This document shows positions 49,651-62,000 of a stretch of DNA of 64,000 nt, piece by piece. This DNA is from Drosophila miranda (taxonomy: Eukaryota; Arthropoda; Insecta; Diptera; Drosophilidae). The stretch is taken from the NCBI RefSeq assembly GCF_003369915.1, contig NC_046674.1:25361657-25425656 (forward strand), written 5' to 3'. Each line of letters opens with the position of its first letter. Within the stretch, counting starts at the first letter, position 1. Made by a program: the position numbers and the translations under genes. The notes below the pieces were generated by a model that did no database searches, had not been told where the DNA came from, and was given only the letters and a program-made list of their open reading frames with translations.

Positions 49651-52077
49651 TTATTGATTAGAGGACTCAGGGGAGCTTTGCATAGGAAGACCGAACAATT
49701 GCAATCGATAAACAAAGTAATAATAATCGTACATTTCAGGTGGATATCCAACACGAAAAGTTATGGCGCGCTTCGACAAGGGGACTGTTGCCTGAGGAGA
49801 GGATAAGTATTAATCGCACAGATCCTTCAAATATGAGGATGTATGCACTCACCTTGTCCACCTTATGGTATGTCAAGTTCTTGAGCCAGCTTATGTTATC
49901 GTAGCCCTCCAAGAAATGGTGACTCATTGGAACGGGCATGAAGGTCTCGTTTCCGTCCTCATCACGGCTGTCGACAACGGTCACACCCACATGACTTAGA
50001 CACCGACTCAGCTCCAGCTCCTCCGTAAAGCCCTCCAAGTGCTGGCAGTGGTCGTCCTTTGGATCTCTGCCCAGGTCCACATACCGTCTTAGGGCCTCAT
50101 GGCTAATCACATAACCACTTCGGCTAAAGACAAAGGGCTTTAAAGCCGCAAGACACAACTAGAGTAAATTCAAAATTTTAGAGGCATTTCAATCACCTTG
50201 TGTGCGTACACATTTTCCAGTTCATGGCCAAAGTAGATCGGCGTAGTTGGTACGAATTTCTTGCTGTGTATCATGTAGCGCAGGTTCTCCAGAACCACAA
50301 AGCTATGGGTAGAAAATATTTTATTCGCCATGCGAACATTTCTTTTGTGCTGATCTAAAAATGTTCATTCCCCATTCACCTTGCGAAATTGTGCATATCA
50401 ATAAAACCAATCTCTTCTCTGTTGTGCATACAAAATCAAGTAAAGTTACATATATACAAGTAAATATATTTGTATGTTCGTATAGATTTAAATAAGCGTG
50501 GAGCGAACAGCAACAAATTTACATTTAAAGAAAACGTGTCCCAAACGTGCGACGTACCCAAGGCTGGTTTGAAACAAGAAGCTAATTATAAGATATGGAA
50601 GATCAACCAATCAAAATCGATTCAAAGCAACTGCCTAAGATACCAGAAATAACGCCGATGAGCTAAGATTCGCATAGAACAGCCTCAAAATTGGACTGTG
50701 AATGTTGTAGGTGGTCCACTGTGGGTGACGTTCGACTTTAAAGTATAGTTAGAGAAGTTAATAAGTATAACTTTGCGCCGTCGTCAGACAATAAGCAAAT
50801 TTAATTCCTCAGATTTGAGGGTCAGTCAGCAGAACATTTAACTTTGATGACTGGTCCTATAAAATTAAGTCTTAGTTGCGGGTCAATGACCAGTGCGAGC
50901 ATCCGCAAAGGCTATTATTAAGAAAATGAAAACACATCGAAGATTAAAAAAAGCCACTCAATTCGAATTTAATTGACGTTGTAATATTATATGGCTGATG
51001 CTGACATCACAGCTAATAAATTCTCAATTATATATGACGGCATAAATAAAAAAGAAATTCTCATTTCATTGATAGCCCTTCAACAGACATATTTGACCTC
51101 CCACACATTGTTCCTCAGCTCCCCAAAGCACTTTCGATAAGGTCTGTGAACGTGGGTCTTAAATTGGAACATTTAAGATTACATTTGATTTGAAAATGAT
51201 ACAGCCATTTGTAAACAAAGGAAAATATATTGTAAATACATATATAAATAATCATATCTGTGGGAATCATTTTTATCTTAATTTATATTACTGCAACTTT
51301 ACATACAATTTGATCGACTAGTTTAATTTGTCAAGTAATTAGTTATTACTATCTAATCGAAGCCAATATGCAGCCTCATTCGTGCACATAGCCATGAAGA
51401 TTGCTTGAAGAAAATTAGAACCACAAAAAACAAACACAAAGTAGGAACTTGAAGGCGATGTAAGGGGAAGTAAGCGTTGGTGAAGGCTGATAACTTTATC
51501 AACGAATAAGTCAAAGTATAATAGCTCATTGCACGAAAATACGTATTTAAATTTGTATATAAACAGCTTTAATTCCGGAGAGGAAGAAGGAGAATTATAA
51601 TGGATCGGGTGCGTTGGCACTCAATCAAATTGTAGTATGATCAAGCGAAAGATGGGAAGATCCTTACCTAGAGTCTTCCACTTTAAGGAACCAGTTGGCC
51701 TCGTCTTTGTAAGCCTCAAAGGCGTGCAGCAAGCCCCGATGCACCAAAGTCCAATTGTCTGTTTCATTGATTCCTGGCACATAGGGCTCCAGTTCATCGT
51801 CGATGTCGCCACTGACGAAGAGCAGGACATTGCAGTGTCTGCCCCACGTTCGCTTCACATATTTTGCTGTGCTGGGATGGTTGTAGTTGTAGGGTATCAT
51901 GCAGAGTATTCTGATGTCATCGTACAGTGAATCTACAACACCTTTGGAAATCCTCATAGGGGCGAGTTTCCCTTTGGAACCCCAGAGATGCCCAGTGATA
52001 TTGAAGGAAAGCACGGTCAGGAGCAGCAGAATCAATGCCGAGTAGGCTGCATAGTAGACACGTCTTTGCGCACCCAT
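49651..52077 (-). CDS. C1GalT-like beta-1,3-galactosyltransferase homologue, copy 2, catalytic motifs decayed
   Basis: Exons on the minus strand are 52077-51668, 50302-50197, 50158-49853 and 49791-49651, giving 320 aa. Intron phases 2, 0, 0 match copy 1 for the first two. Intron 1 is 1365 bp; the other two are short. I chose ATG at 52077 because it puts the anchor (about 12-25) at the N-terminus as in type II Golgi enzymes; the frame upstream has no ATG, and short uORFs lie in the leader. Family blocks: KRTWGRHC (75-82), WFLKVEDSSFVVLENLR (129-145), IYFGHE, GYVISHEALRRYV, RCLSHVGV, VDSRDE and a C-terminal AITFRVGYPP. The DDD site is EDS and EDVE is EELE, so catalysis is doubtful. AATAAA overlaps the stop codon. 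The TATA box is at 52222-52229. Confidence 0.85.
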
Positions 52078-52221
52078 TGTGAGTAACTTAACTGAAATGG
52101 TTCTGAAAATGCGAGCATGGAGCAATCCGTTCTTAAAAGTAGATAACAAATTAATCAAACTTTCATGTACACTCAAAGACAATGTCAAACCATGTAGGAG
52201 GCGAACTTCAGGGCCCCGAAG

Positions 52222-52229
52222 TTTTTATA
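52222..52229 (-). promoter_or_regulatory. TATA box of C1GalT-like copy 2
   Basis: GAGTATAAAAAC on the minus strand; transcription would start near 52198, giving a leader of about 120 nt before the chosen ATG. The leader contains three short upstream ATG frames. Confidence 0.6.
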
Positions 52230-55200
52230 CTCTTGAAGTCCAATAAACCTATATATATTTGTATTTAGATGCTACCTAGTACTTGGTAGTTTTCCGTTCT
52301 GTATACACTGCAGAAATCGCCTTAGGCGATATTATTCTTCCATTAGTGACAGAAAAGATGCTTAAGATGGGAATATTTTAGGATTCAAATCCCTCTCACC
52401 GCGTCATCTTAGGATTTTAGTGGATTTCTGTGAAATCATGAAGAGTCTCGAAAAAGTCAAACAAACATTATATTACAAGAGAAATTGTTGGCCCATTAAA
52501 TAATAAAACCGCAGCCAAATACGCAGAAGAGACAATCATGGTAAAAAGAAAACGAAACAGATTGTTAAGAGGCTAAGGGATTTGGGGATTCCTAGGAGAA
52601 TCTCATGCCATGAGTTTATCAGGAAAACAAACCTGCATCAACCAACTTTAAATGTGTGTGTCTGTATCTGTCTGCATATCCAACTGGATCTGTAGTCGCT
52701 ACAAAATACCCACTCCCGTTCCCATTCCCAGTTCCAATTTCAAATTCAGCCTCCCCGCCCTCGCTGATGAACTGATGAACTTTGATATTCATATGATGCC
52801 AGCGCCCAAGATAGGAGCAGTTAACTCGTTTGCTGCTCCGTGGTTTTCCCACCTTGCAGCATGGCCATACTTTTCAGTCCTCCAACTGTTGGTTTCACTT
52901 TTATTTGTGTGTCAAGTGAAGCATTAAGGAAAATACCCACAAAATAGCTTGTATTTCTGGGAGTAGAATTAAATGTTGTTGTAAAATAGGGACAACTTCA
53001 TTGGATTTTGTTGCAATTATTCAGATTGACAAATATGTATGTCCACTCTACATACCAAACATACATATGAATGTGTGTGTGTGTGTGTGTGTGTGTATGA
53101 GGCAAGGCAGGTTCGCAGAACTTTGGTAGAGATAATTTTCGAAAAAAAGCTTTTGGGGGAACGTTATCTAAGATTCATTGAGAGCTGGAAAAGCTTGTTC
53201 TACACTTCACCATGTGCCTACACACATGCATACGAGTGAGAGTACATCTGTATGTATGTAAAATATTTTGAGCAAATATTTGCGAAAGCGCCGCATTCTC
53301 GCTTGCTGTGTTACAAAGGCAAACACATCAGATTGCGAAATCTTTGGTTGGCGGCGGCGGCTGCTGATATTTCTTCATTTAATGCTTTCCTTTATCTGGG
53401 TGTTTAATATTTTTATTTTTTATTTTTAACCTTTAATTCATTTTGAAGTGGGAATAAAAGAAAAGCAAACACCGCATTGTCAGTTGAAAGTGTTTGCGCA
53501 ATTCTAAAGACTAAACATATTTATCTTTAGTCTTTAGAATTGCGCAAACACTTTCAATCTATTTGGATTCCAGGAGAATTTTGGGCTTGACATTTAAAAA
53601 TGCCTCCAAAATGACGCGGAGAGGGGCGATCGGCAAGTTGGAGCTGTTCCATCTCATCCGATTCACAAAATAGTTGGAGTTCAATGTGCAGTGTAGTTAG
53701 TATTAAAATATATCTATCTATCTATCGTTCGGATATTTGTTTTTACGAGTATACTGAAGAGAGGCTACCAGGGTTTAAATAAATACCATATTTATTAGTT
53801 TTACGATTCATCTAGTCTCGTAGGCCCTATCAATATAGTTATAGATATGATGGCCGCTTTTGCATCGTTTGGAAAGACCGGCTTGCCAATTTTCAGTTTA
53901 AGCGATTATTTTTGTTGTGCCTTTTTGTATCGAAAAGTAGGTCAAAAGTTGCGTATGACGTTGTCGCTGTCGTTGCCGTTGTCGTTGCCGTTGCCGTGTC
54001 TGTGCCTCTTTCTGTGGCTGTTGACCAACCGGTTTCACTTTCAAGCATCGGCGGCGCGTCGTCTGAACTCGCTTTTTGAGCCGTACGTAGTCAAGTCGCA
54101 GTCTCTTCCAGCATCAGCTCCATCCGCAGCATGAATTTGGCGCTTAATTGAAAATTCATTCCACCAAGTAAGCTTTCCGCTTTGTAAGGGGTAAGCTCAG
54201 CCGTAAACGTGGGCTAATGTGCATTTTATTCATAGATTGTTAGTTTCATTAGTCTCAGATGGCGTCGGGGTGAGGTTTCGGTGCCCTGTGGCACCATCAA
54301 ACTTTCACCCGACGGATGCATCTTCTATTAATGAATGGGTTTTTAATAAATTGTCTCTCGGCAATGCGCTTTCTCGGATGGGCTCCAATTTGCATTAATA
54401 GCAAATTATGTTGCTGAAGTTGCACAATATTGTGATGTGCTGTCCGATCTACATGTGTTAAGGGCCATAGAATAGGCCACATCAAACTTGAAAACGATAT
54501 TGAAGCTCAGTGGCACAAGGCAGTTGCAGAATGAGCACAGGTGCGCTGAGTAATCCACAACAGAGCCCTGTTAGCTGACAGAGCCAGTACAGTCACGGCT
54601 GACTTCGGTCTGAGGAAGCTTTCGATTAGGTTTAGAACGTGAGTGGATTACCAGACAGACGGCTGGCCAGTGGCCGGCCACGCGCTGTCGGACATTTTTG
54701 GCATGTTTTCATGGATCGGAGTCGCTTAATGAAACAATTTGCACACATTGTTGTGACCGCTCAAATCGGTAGGCGTATTGGTTGGCATTTAAATAGTGGG
54801 GGAGAGCCCGCTTCCTCCATAAAATCTTGCTATAGGTTGGTAAGTATGGTGCCAAATGTAGTAATAATGGAATATTTATGGATAATGGAGGTGAGTGTAA
54901 GTTAGTTGAGCGGCTCAAGGGGTTAGTATATGTCATAAACTGTCAAATAAACTTTAAACCATCATAAATTGCAATTGAGTTTGTAATTAATAATATTTGT
55001 TTTGCATAAGCGCCGTATACGGCGACTGTTCCCACCGATATGCAAATGCGGCTTGCGGCTTGCGGCCTGCGGCTAGACACGGCAAGAGGTTCTTCCCAGA
55101 ACGGAGCCAGAACCCCGGCTCCGTCTGCACCCATTTCACACCCCTGATCGGCGACCTGCGATCAGTCGATGGCATGAGATAAATAATTTTTATTGCTCTC

Positions 55201-56890
55201 GCATAATAAACTGTATTCGTGCTCGCACCTACTGACATTTCATGTGGTTTTCTAGTTGGTTGCCGGGCATTTGTTGACCCATTCAACAGATAATAGCAGT
55301 AAAGGAACGGACTGCCTCGCTGAGCACGGAAGCTGAAACTGCAAGTGCAAGTGTAAGTGCAAGTGCAAGTGCTAGTGCAAGCAGCAATCTAAAAATACAA
55401 TAATAATAATAATAGTAATGATAGTGACGAAGGAAAAATTACACATCACGAAAGAGAGACAAATCCAATACAATGGAAACCACATTTCCATTTCCATTTC
55501 CATTTCCATTTCCATAGAATTCCTTCTATTTATTATTGTCAATTGCAGTGCGCCAAGATAACTGAATTGAAGGAATAACTTAGGTAAAGCGTTTAGATAA
55601 GCAATGCATACATACAAATGCAGGCAGGCTGGCAGGCTGGCTGTGGAGGAAGAATATTTGACATGTTCGGGAAATCTGTGCTCGTTTTTAGAGAGATTCA
55701 TTGATTTCTTAAAACAAGACCTACCACAATCCATATTGCCTTCAGACATGGCCACGTTTTCCTGCTGGGGACTGACTGCCTGACTGACTGACTCTCGCTG
55801 CTGGCTGGCTGAACCGAGAGTCACGTAGAGTCAGGCGAAACAACGACAACATCCATGCTAGAAAATCAGTGTTTGAGATCATTTATTATGTCCATTGTCT
55901 GTGCAGGGGGAGAAATCAAAAGCGATTTGCATACCTATAGTTGGATTTACTAGCTTATCAATACGAAATTACAATTGCACAAATGCATTGTGCACAACAA
56001 TTGCAGTCGCAGTCGCAGTTGCCAGTTGCCATTGTACGAGTAGATGCCGTACAGGGACAGACAGAGCAGAAATCAACACGGTCGCAGTCAGAGCCAGCTA
56101 TCGCGTCCTTAGCTCAATGTCAAACCCGAGCTGTCTCTATCTGTCTATCCATCTATCTATCTATAGCAACTATCTCAATCTATTTTGCTTGGTTCTGCTT
56201 CTGCTGCCTCTGCTCTGGCGTTTGTTTTGAGTCTACGAGCTGAATCTGGAAGCTATTTATAAAGCTCCGAAACGATGGGAAAACAAGGAAACCCCTTTCT
56301 GTCGATTAGGGGAAGGATTTTCGTGCCATCTGCTTCTGGCGACAATCAAATCAGTTCTGAAGCACCAATGAATCAATTTGAACGTCTACTGATTGATGGA
56401 AAAATAATAATATCTTACTGGCTGTTCAAGCGGTTGGGTCCATTGAGATATGAAGATGCAAACAAACGTTCAGATTCCACCCACTAATTTCAGTTTAAAA
56501 AAAAATGTACAATTCATAGTTATATGTATATAATTTGTGTATTTTTTAATAATAATAATAAAAAAAAAAATTAATTTGTGGCCTACCTAAATCTAATAAC
56601 AATATATATAGTATATATACATATATATGTATGTATGTGTGTATACGGATTTTAAGTACGAAAAAAAAACTCATTAAGCACAATTTTCACTAAATTATCT
56701 GACTGGCTAATATTTGTAGCAAGTAGATTTTGTAGTAACGTCTTTTTATAATCACAGCGCTTAGTTAAAACTTATGTACCGACATAGGTGGTTGGTGAGG
56801 CCCATCGATATCAATAGAATGAATGAAAATATCACAGAGCTCAGTTAATTTGATATCCATAAGAACGATTTCGTATCAATCCGTCCGCTT
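52230..56890. other. Non-coding stretch between copy 2 and the comm-family gene
   Basis: It holds a (GT)n tract at about 53.07-53.10 kb, the long perfect hairpin at 53484-53557, a GTCGTTGCCGTT repeat at about 53.96-54.00 kb, GCGGCTT repeats near 55.04 kb, AAGTGC and CCATTT repeats (55.34-55.38, 55.48-55.52 kb), and CTAT repeats near 56.15 kb. The part nearest 56.9 kb is likely the 3' UTR of the comm-family gene. No exon is supported. Confidence 0.5.
53484..53557. ncRNA. Perfect hairpin with 32-bp arms and 10-nt loop
   Basis: The left arm 53484-53515 (beginning TTGAAAGTGTTTGCGC) is exactly complementary to the right arm 53526-53557 (ending GCGCAAACACTTTCAA). The loop is CATATTTATC. Outside the arms pairing stops after one G-T. 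A pre-miRNA or siRNA-type hairpin RNA would have this size, although most conserved miRNA precursors carry mismatches. A short foldback transposon or a recent inverted duplication is the main alternative. No terminal TA or other target duplication was noted. Confidence 0.45.
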
Positions 56891-58699
56891 TCATCGCTTC
56901 AAGTCGTCTTTACACTGGCTGTCTTTTGTCTTAGATTTCTTCTTTTCATCGATGGTGTGACAGGAGCTGCCAAATACCTCCGCATAGCTGGGCACAACGG
57001 GCATCATCACAAAGTTCGGCTTAATCGTTTCATACGTAGGCGTGGGCGTGGGCGTGGGCGTGGGCGTGCCTATTGCCGGTGCTATTGTTGATGCTTCCAT
57101 TGGAGCTGCTGCTGGAGTGTTGCTGGGTGGAAGCAGGGGCATTGTTACCTCACATAACGGAGGTGTCTGTGGCGCTGCCACACTTGCAGCTGGTCCGCTT
57201 TCTGTTCTTGCTGTTTGTTGGGCTGTTACTGCTGCGGATGTTACTGTTGAGTCGGAGCTATCTCGTTCGTGCTTATTGAATACGTTAAACACGCTCGGAT
57301 AGACAATCAGGCACGATGTTTTGGGTGCTTTGTGCAACAGCTCCAGAGCCGCTTCGTAGCTGGGTAAGCCCGATACCAAGGTATATTCCGGCACAGGATC
57401 GTCTGAATCCGGATGCAGCTTCAATGCCTCAATATCAACAATTGTGCACTGTGTGGAATTATTCGCATTGTTGCGATCTAGAAATGAAAGAAACAAAGGG
57501 TTATTAGTGTTGCATGGAAATGGTAGGGGAAAGTGTGTACTTTTATATACCTCGACCTAGTTTCCTAAATAATTTGATTGCTCTGCTGAATTCTGTCTGG
57601 AACTAAGAACATTGACACCAAATTCAAATTGAGCTCGTGGTTGAAATTTTTTTTAGCAAACTGAAGCACTTTATTGTTGGCTATTTTCTGGGCTTTACAT
57701 CTCTCAAGGTTTGGCCAAACCGATGGCAAAGAAAAACAAACCTATTATGGAAACGTTAAAGAGGAAGTCTGTAGAGTGTTCAAAATTCCGTAAGTTGACA
57801 AAATCGTCATGCTTTGCAATGAGAAACATGTTATAAATAGATACGTACGTAGTGTACACGAAACCTTTGACTTGACCTATAAAGTGCGCAGGCCTAGAAG
57901 CACTTAAAAAACAATCAAAACAAAACCGTCTGCCCTATCGGGATGGATTCTAATGGAATATTTCTTTTATGAGCGTTGAGGTCAGGTTCCATTTTGGGTA
58001 ATACGGTCTCGTCCATTAAATATTTTATAGGTACATACCCAGCACTAGCAACATTTTTTGCTGCCTTTCATTTAGCACATTTGGCTCTAAATACGATTAT
58101 AAATGTTTACTAATTTTGTTTACTTTGTCCGGCTATGGCTAATCAGAGATCACACAATTCGGGTCGATAAGATTCGAATGAATCGGTATCAGCACTGCAC
58201 AACGGAGCTATGATCTCCTTGAGGAATACTTACAGTTGCGTTTCCAGGTCCGAAACTGGTGGTAAAGGAAGCACGAGCAGATGCAGAAGACCAACGAGAT
58301 GAGGATCAGTGTGAACACGATACCGATCCACACCTCGTTCATGAACTTGTCGTACTCCAGCTGCTGCTGCAGCTGATCCACACTGCTTCCGTCCAGGATC
58401 ACATGGTTGGCCAAGTCAAAGTCCATGATCGCCTCAGTGGCGTTTCGCGGAGAGGCAGCAGCTTCGCTGAACTGGTGATGATGCTTCAGCTGGATGGAGT
58501 TAAGAATCGTAGCACCAATCTGCTTCAGGAAGTCACTATTGGCCAGCGCGTCCAGAGTGGTGATCGTGGGTGTTGAGGCCTCGGCCGCGGACGAGTGTTT
58601 GCCGCTGTTCAGAATCTGCTGAGCTGCCTCACCAGCGTAGTGATCGAAATGTAAATCGTGCGACAGTTCGTAGTTTAATGCGCGTGGCAGGCCCTCCAT
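56891..58699 (-). CDS. comm2: Commissureless-family trafficking adaptor with LPSY motif
   Basis: Two coding exons on the minus strand: 58699-58234 and 57477-56891, giving 350 aa. The 756-bp phase-1 intron has GTAAGT/TTTCTAG ends. There is no signal peptide. The N-terminal part is about 122 residues, the membrane segment is at about 123-146 ([10 protein letters not shown]...), and then a basic HQFRTWKRN. The cytoplasmic part has VPEY (184-187) and LPSYEAAL (193-200). In Comm the PPCY and LPSY motifs are 9 residues apart; the spacing here is identical. Comm binds Robo and, through LPSY and Nedd4-type ligases, diverts it to endosomes during midline crossing. The tail also has a (TP)n run and a second PSY (VPSYAEVF). 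VPEY in place of PPCY is why I prefer comm2 to comm. An AT-rich probable 3' UTR follows. Confidence 0.8.
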
Positions 58700-58934
58700 G
58701 TTCTACTTTTATACTACAGGAATTATTCAAAAAGGCGCTAGGGTAGAGTGTTTTGTGTCTCCGGCGGCTCGGCACACTTTCACTGTATCTGTTGGTACGA
58801 GAATAATCGTTCTGAATCTTGCTCAACCGCACGCTCACGTCCGGCAGGCGCTGCGTCGAAAAAAAAACTGATTCGTGCGCCGTTCAAACAGAGCAGCAGT
58901 GCCGGCCAAGCTAGCGCTCGCTGGAATTCCAGTC

Positions 58935-59085
58935 AAGAGAGAAGTTGAGAGCGGTTGGCTTCCAATTTCCATTCCGCTCTCTCGCTCTCTGCCTCTCTCT
59001 CTGGCTTTACGCACCACTGGGAAAGAGGCACTCTGAGCTGGCGGAGAACGATCTTCGCATTTCTCTCTGAGAGAGAAATCGGCCT
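58935..59085. promoter_or_regulatory. GAGA-rich promoter-proximal region of the comm-family gene
   Basis: Several runs of CTCTC/GAGAG (CTCTCGCTCTCTGCCTCTCT, TCTCTCTGAGAGAGAAATCG) lie 240-390 bp upstream of the ATG at 58699. Such clusters are typical binding sites for GAGA factor at developmentally regulated Drosophila promoters. No TATA box is seen, which fits this promoter class. Confidence 0.5.
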
Positions 59086-62000
59086 GCGTTAGTCTTTTGT
59101 GCACACAGACAATGGCTTCGAATTATGGTCCCATAATTGGCGTTACAAAGCGGCGGCGCACATGTTGCCCGAGAGAGAGTGGAGAGGGCAGGGATCGGGT
59201 AGAGAGGCCCGAGCAGAACTGTGGAACTGTGGCTGCTGAAGCATCGCATCGATCTTTATTTCTCTTTGGGCGTCGTTTCGTTCCGTCTTGCAGACCGGCA
59301 AATGACATATCTCCCTTTACAGTTCTTCTTGTATTGTTCGTCGGGGGGCGGGGGGAAGAAAAATTAGTGTTGGAGGATAATGTAGGTTTTGTGGCTCTGT
59401 TTTTGTTGGTTGTACCCCGCCCGAGGGGCCCATGGGCCGGACCCAGCCATGCCAAACCGATTCTCTTGTTCTTCTTTGCCCTTTTATTCCTTTCTTTCGT
59501 CGTGGCATGGTTTTAAATTACAGTTACGTGCAGATATCTTATTTCTGGCAGCATATTTGTGGGCGACACGATGATCAGCTCACCTGTTTGTTTGGTAGAT
59601 CACTTTTTTGCAATCATACATATTAATGTACGTATCAGAGTTTAAGTTGGGACTTACGGATATGGCTGGCATGGGGATTGCTTAGATCCAAGATCTCACC
59701 ACCTATGGGTCTCTGGGTATCTGCGATTAGCCCACATTAGAACACGCAGTGAAGATATTTAAGATAAGATCATAGGGGAATACGTAGTTTGAAAAAATAA
59801 ATCATCTTAATTTCAATTTATTGAGGGTTGTCTTTTCGCTGCATCAGAGTTTGAGTCTTTCATGAGCTCACAGAAGATCCTAAAAAAGAACATTCCTTAT
59901 CATGATCAGCTAATCTGCCCGAGGAAATGAATCGGCAAAAACCGCAGTGGAATCTCCGCTCGAGGCTTGTCGGAGACAAAAGACAAAGGGAGGGACTCAA
60001 AAGAGATTAGAAAATGCCTGGCGGTGCTCTCGTCTCGCTCCATTTTGAGACTGTTCACTGATGATGACGTACTCGCAGTTTATTTATTGGAAACTGAACT
60101 ATTTGCAGTCTTCTTCGGCGACTGCGGCTAACCCCTATGGGTGAAGTATTCCATTCCATACCAATACTGGCAATTTCGATGCTATTTTACTCCAGGTATG
60201 CAGCTCACGGCCCGTGAGAAACAGCTACAATTTAATTAACGATTGTTCCCTGGGACCCGGGTAATGGGTATCTTCTAGTACCGGGTCAATCTGGGCAGGG
60301 CACTTCCGAGGCATTCGTAAAAACATCTTCCTGTTCATTATTGTATGTTTGTCTTTGTGTCGCCTTCTTTACGGATTGTAGGCCGGCCGACTGTCTTTAA
60401 TATAAACCCCTAATGATGCATTTGGCCACAATGCGGCTTGTTCCTTCAATGCCGACTACTGCCGCCCGCTTGCTCCTTATATTTTTCTCGCTCTTCGCCC
60501 TGCGGGCTCCCGTACAGCATCAGCATCAGCATCAACAACATCATCAAAAGTTAAATTAATGAGTCCACGGTCAGATCGGATATTTTAATCTTTGATTTGT
60601 TGTAACCTCCCTTTGAATATGGATATTCCTCTGATGCCGATAAAGCTATTTTTATAGTTTACCGACCTCTGACTCGGATTCCTTTGCATAATGCCACCGC
60701 ACCAGTCACCAGTCGGGCATTCGTTTCGCTCGCCGATGTCAACCTTCTGACCGTAATTAATCGGATTTTATTTAATCTTGAGCATAGTATTTTAATTCCC
60801 ATCCCCAGTAGGTTTTAGCGTTTCGTAAGTGCATTATTGATTGTAGGGACTGACATTTGCTAGAAGCTGTTCGAAATTAGCTGTGTCTTTGATATATTGG
60901 TGATATATTCACATACATCCATAAATATGTAGGTACTTTAAGCGGCTGATGGGAGTAAATTTCCAATCGAATTGTAATTATAGAGGATATACCTCAAGGA
61001 GAAACCCCAACACCAAATACCCTCTCAGATGTAGGTTTTCTTACTTAACATAGCTATAAAACGTCCACTGCCAGCTCTAAATTCAGCCCCTAATTGTGTT
61101 GGAAGCCTTTTGAACTACGTTTTTTCACACTGTCAACCAATTTCCATGTAATTACAACAGATAATGGCTTTCTCACATTGCTCTAATTGAGTAATCAGCA
61201 GCAGAATCTTGGGTATCGGAATCATCAGTCTCGCTATCCGATTCCTCGAATCCATATGGAATCGCATGCCAGAGCCACCCGTGGGCCTTAACTTCATGAC
61301 ATCCTGCCAGGCAACAGAAACGGCAACGGCAACGGCAACGGCAACAAGAAGCACTTGTTCTGCTCTCACACAGCCGGGGCTCCTTTTCCCTTCTTCTCTC
61401 TCAGTTTTGAAGCTCAGCAAGGCGCACTGACAACCAACTGTGAGGCAGCCAAGGGCTGAGGGGCGAATCGTCAAAAGCAACAGGGGAAGAACGACTGCAG
61501 GGCCAGGTAATTGCTGCAGTTGTCGGGGGGTAGTGGTAGTGATGTGAAACATTTGTCAAATGGACCGAGACTGAGACCAGCAGCGAAACAGCGCAGGAGT
61601 CGGAGACGTGCCGATGCCATGGGAAAGTAAGAGGTTCTTCATGCTGGAGTCGTGCTGCCTTCGCAGTCCTCTAATCTGTGATATAGGTCATGCAACCCTC
61701 AAGGTTCCGGGTAGGCCTACACAACTTTGCCAGCGACTTCGTCTCTGACTTCGCCTCTGACTTCTCCGCTGACTTCCACTCTGACTTCGACTCTGACTTC
61801 GCCTCTGACTCCGCTGCAAAGCAAGAGCATTGTCTTTGGTCCTATTGTTTTTTGTGAATTCGTAGAAATTACGCGTGATGCCAGTATGCAAGCTATCCCT
61901 TTCATATTCTTATGTTAAGGAAAGTAGCTCTGTCTGTCCTGTCTCTGGCTGTCCTCGTCGCTCTACCCGGCATTAAGTGCATCGTTGAGTGCGCCTTTTA

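Noticed and set aside
59097-59516. 139-codon + strand frame near the comm-family gene
   Set aside because: Two other strands and frames are equally open here, and the translation shows no domain; the DNA is GC-rich promoter flank.
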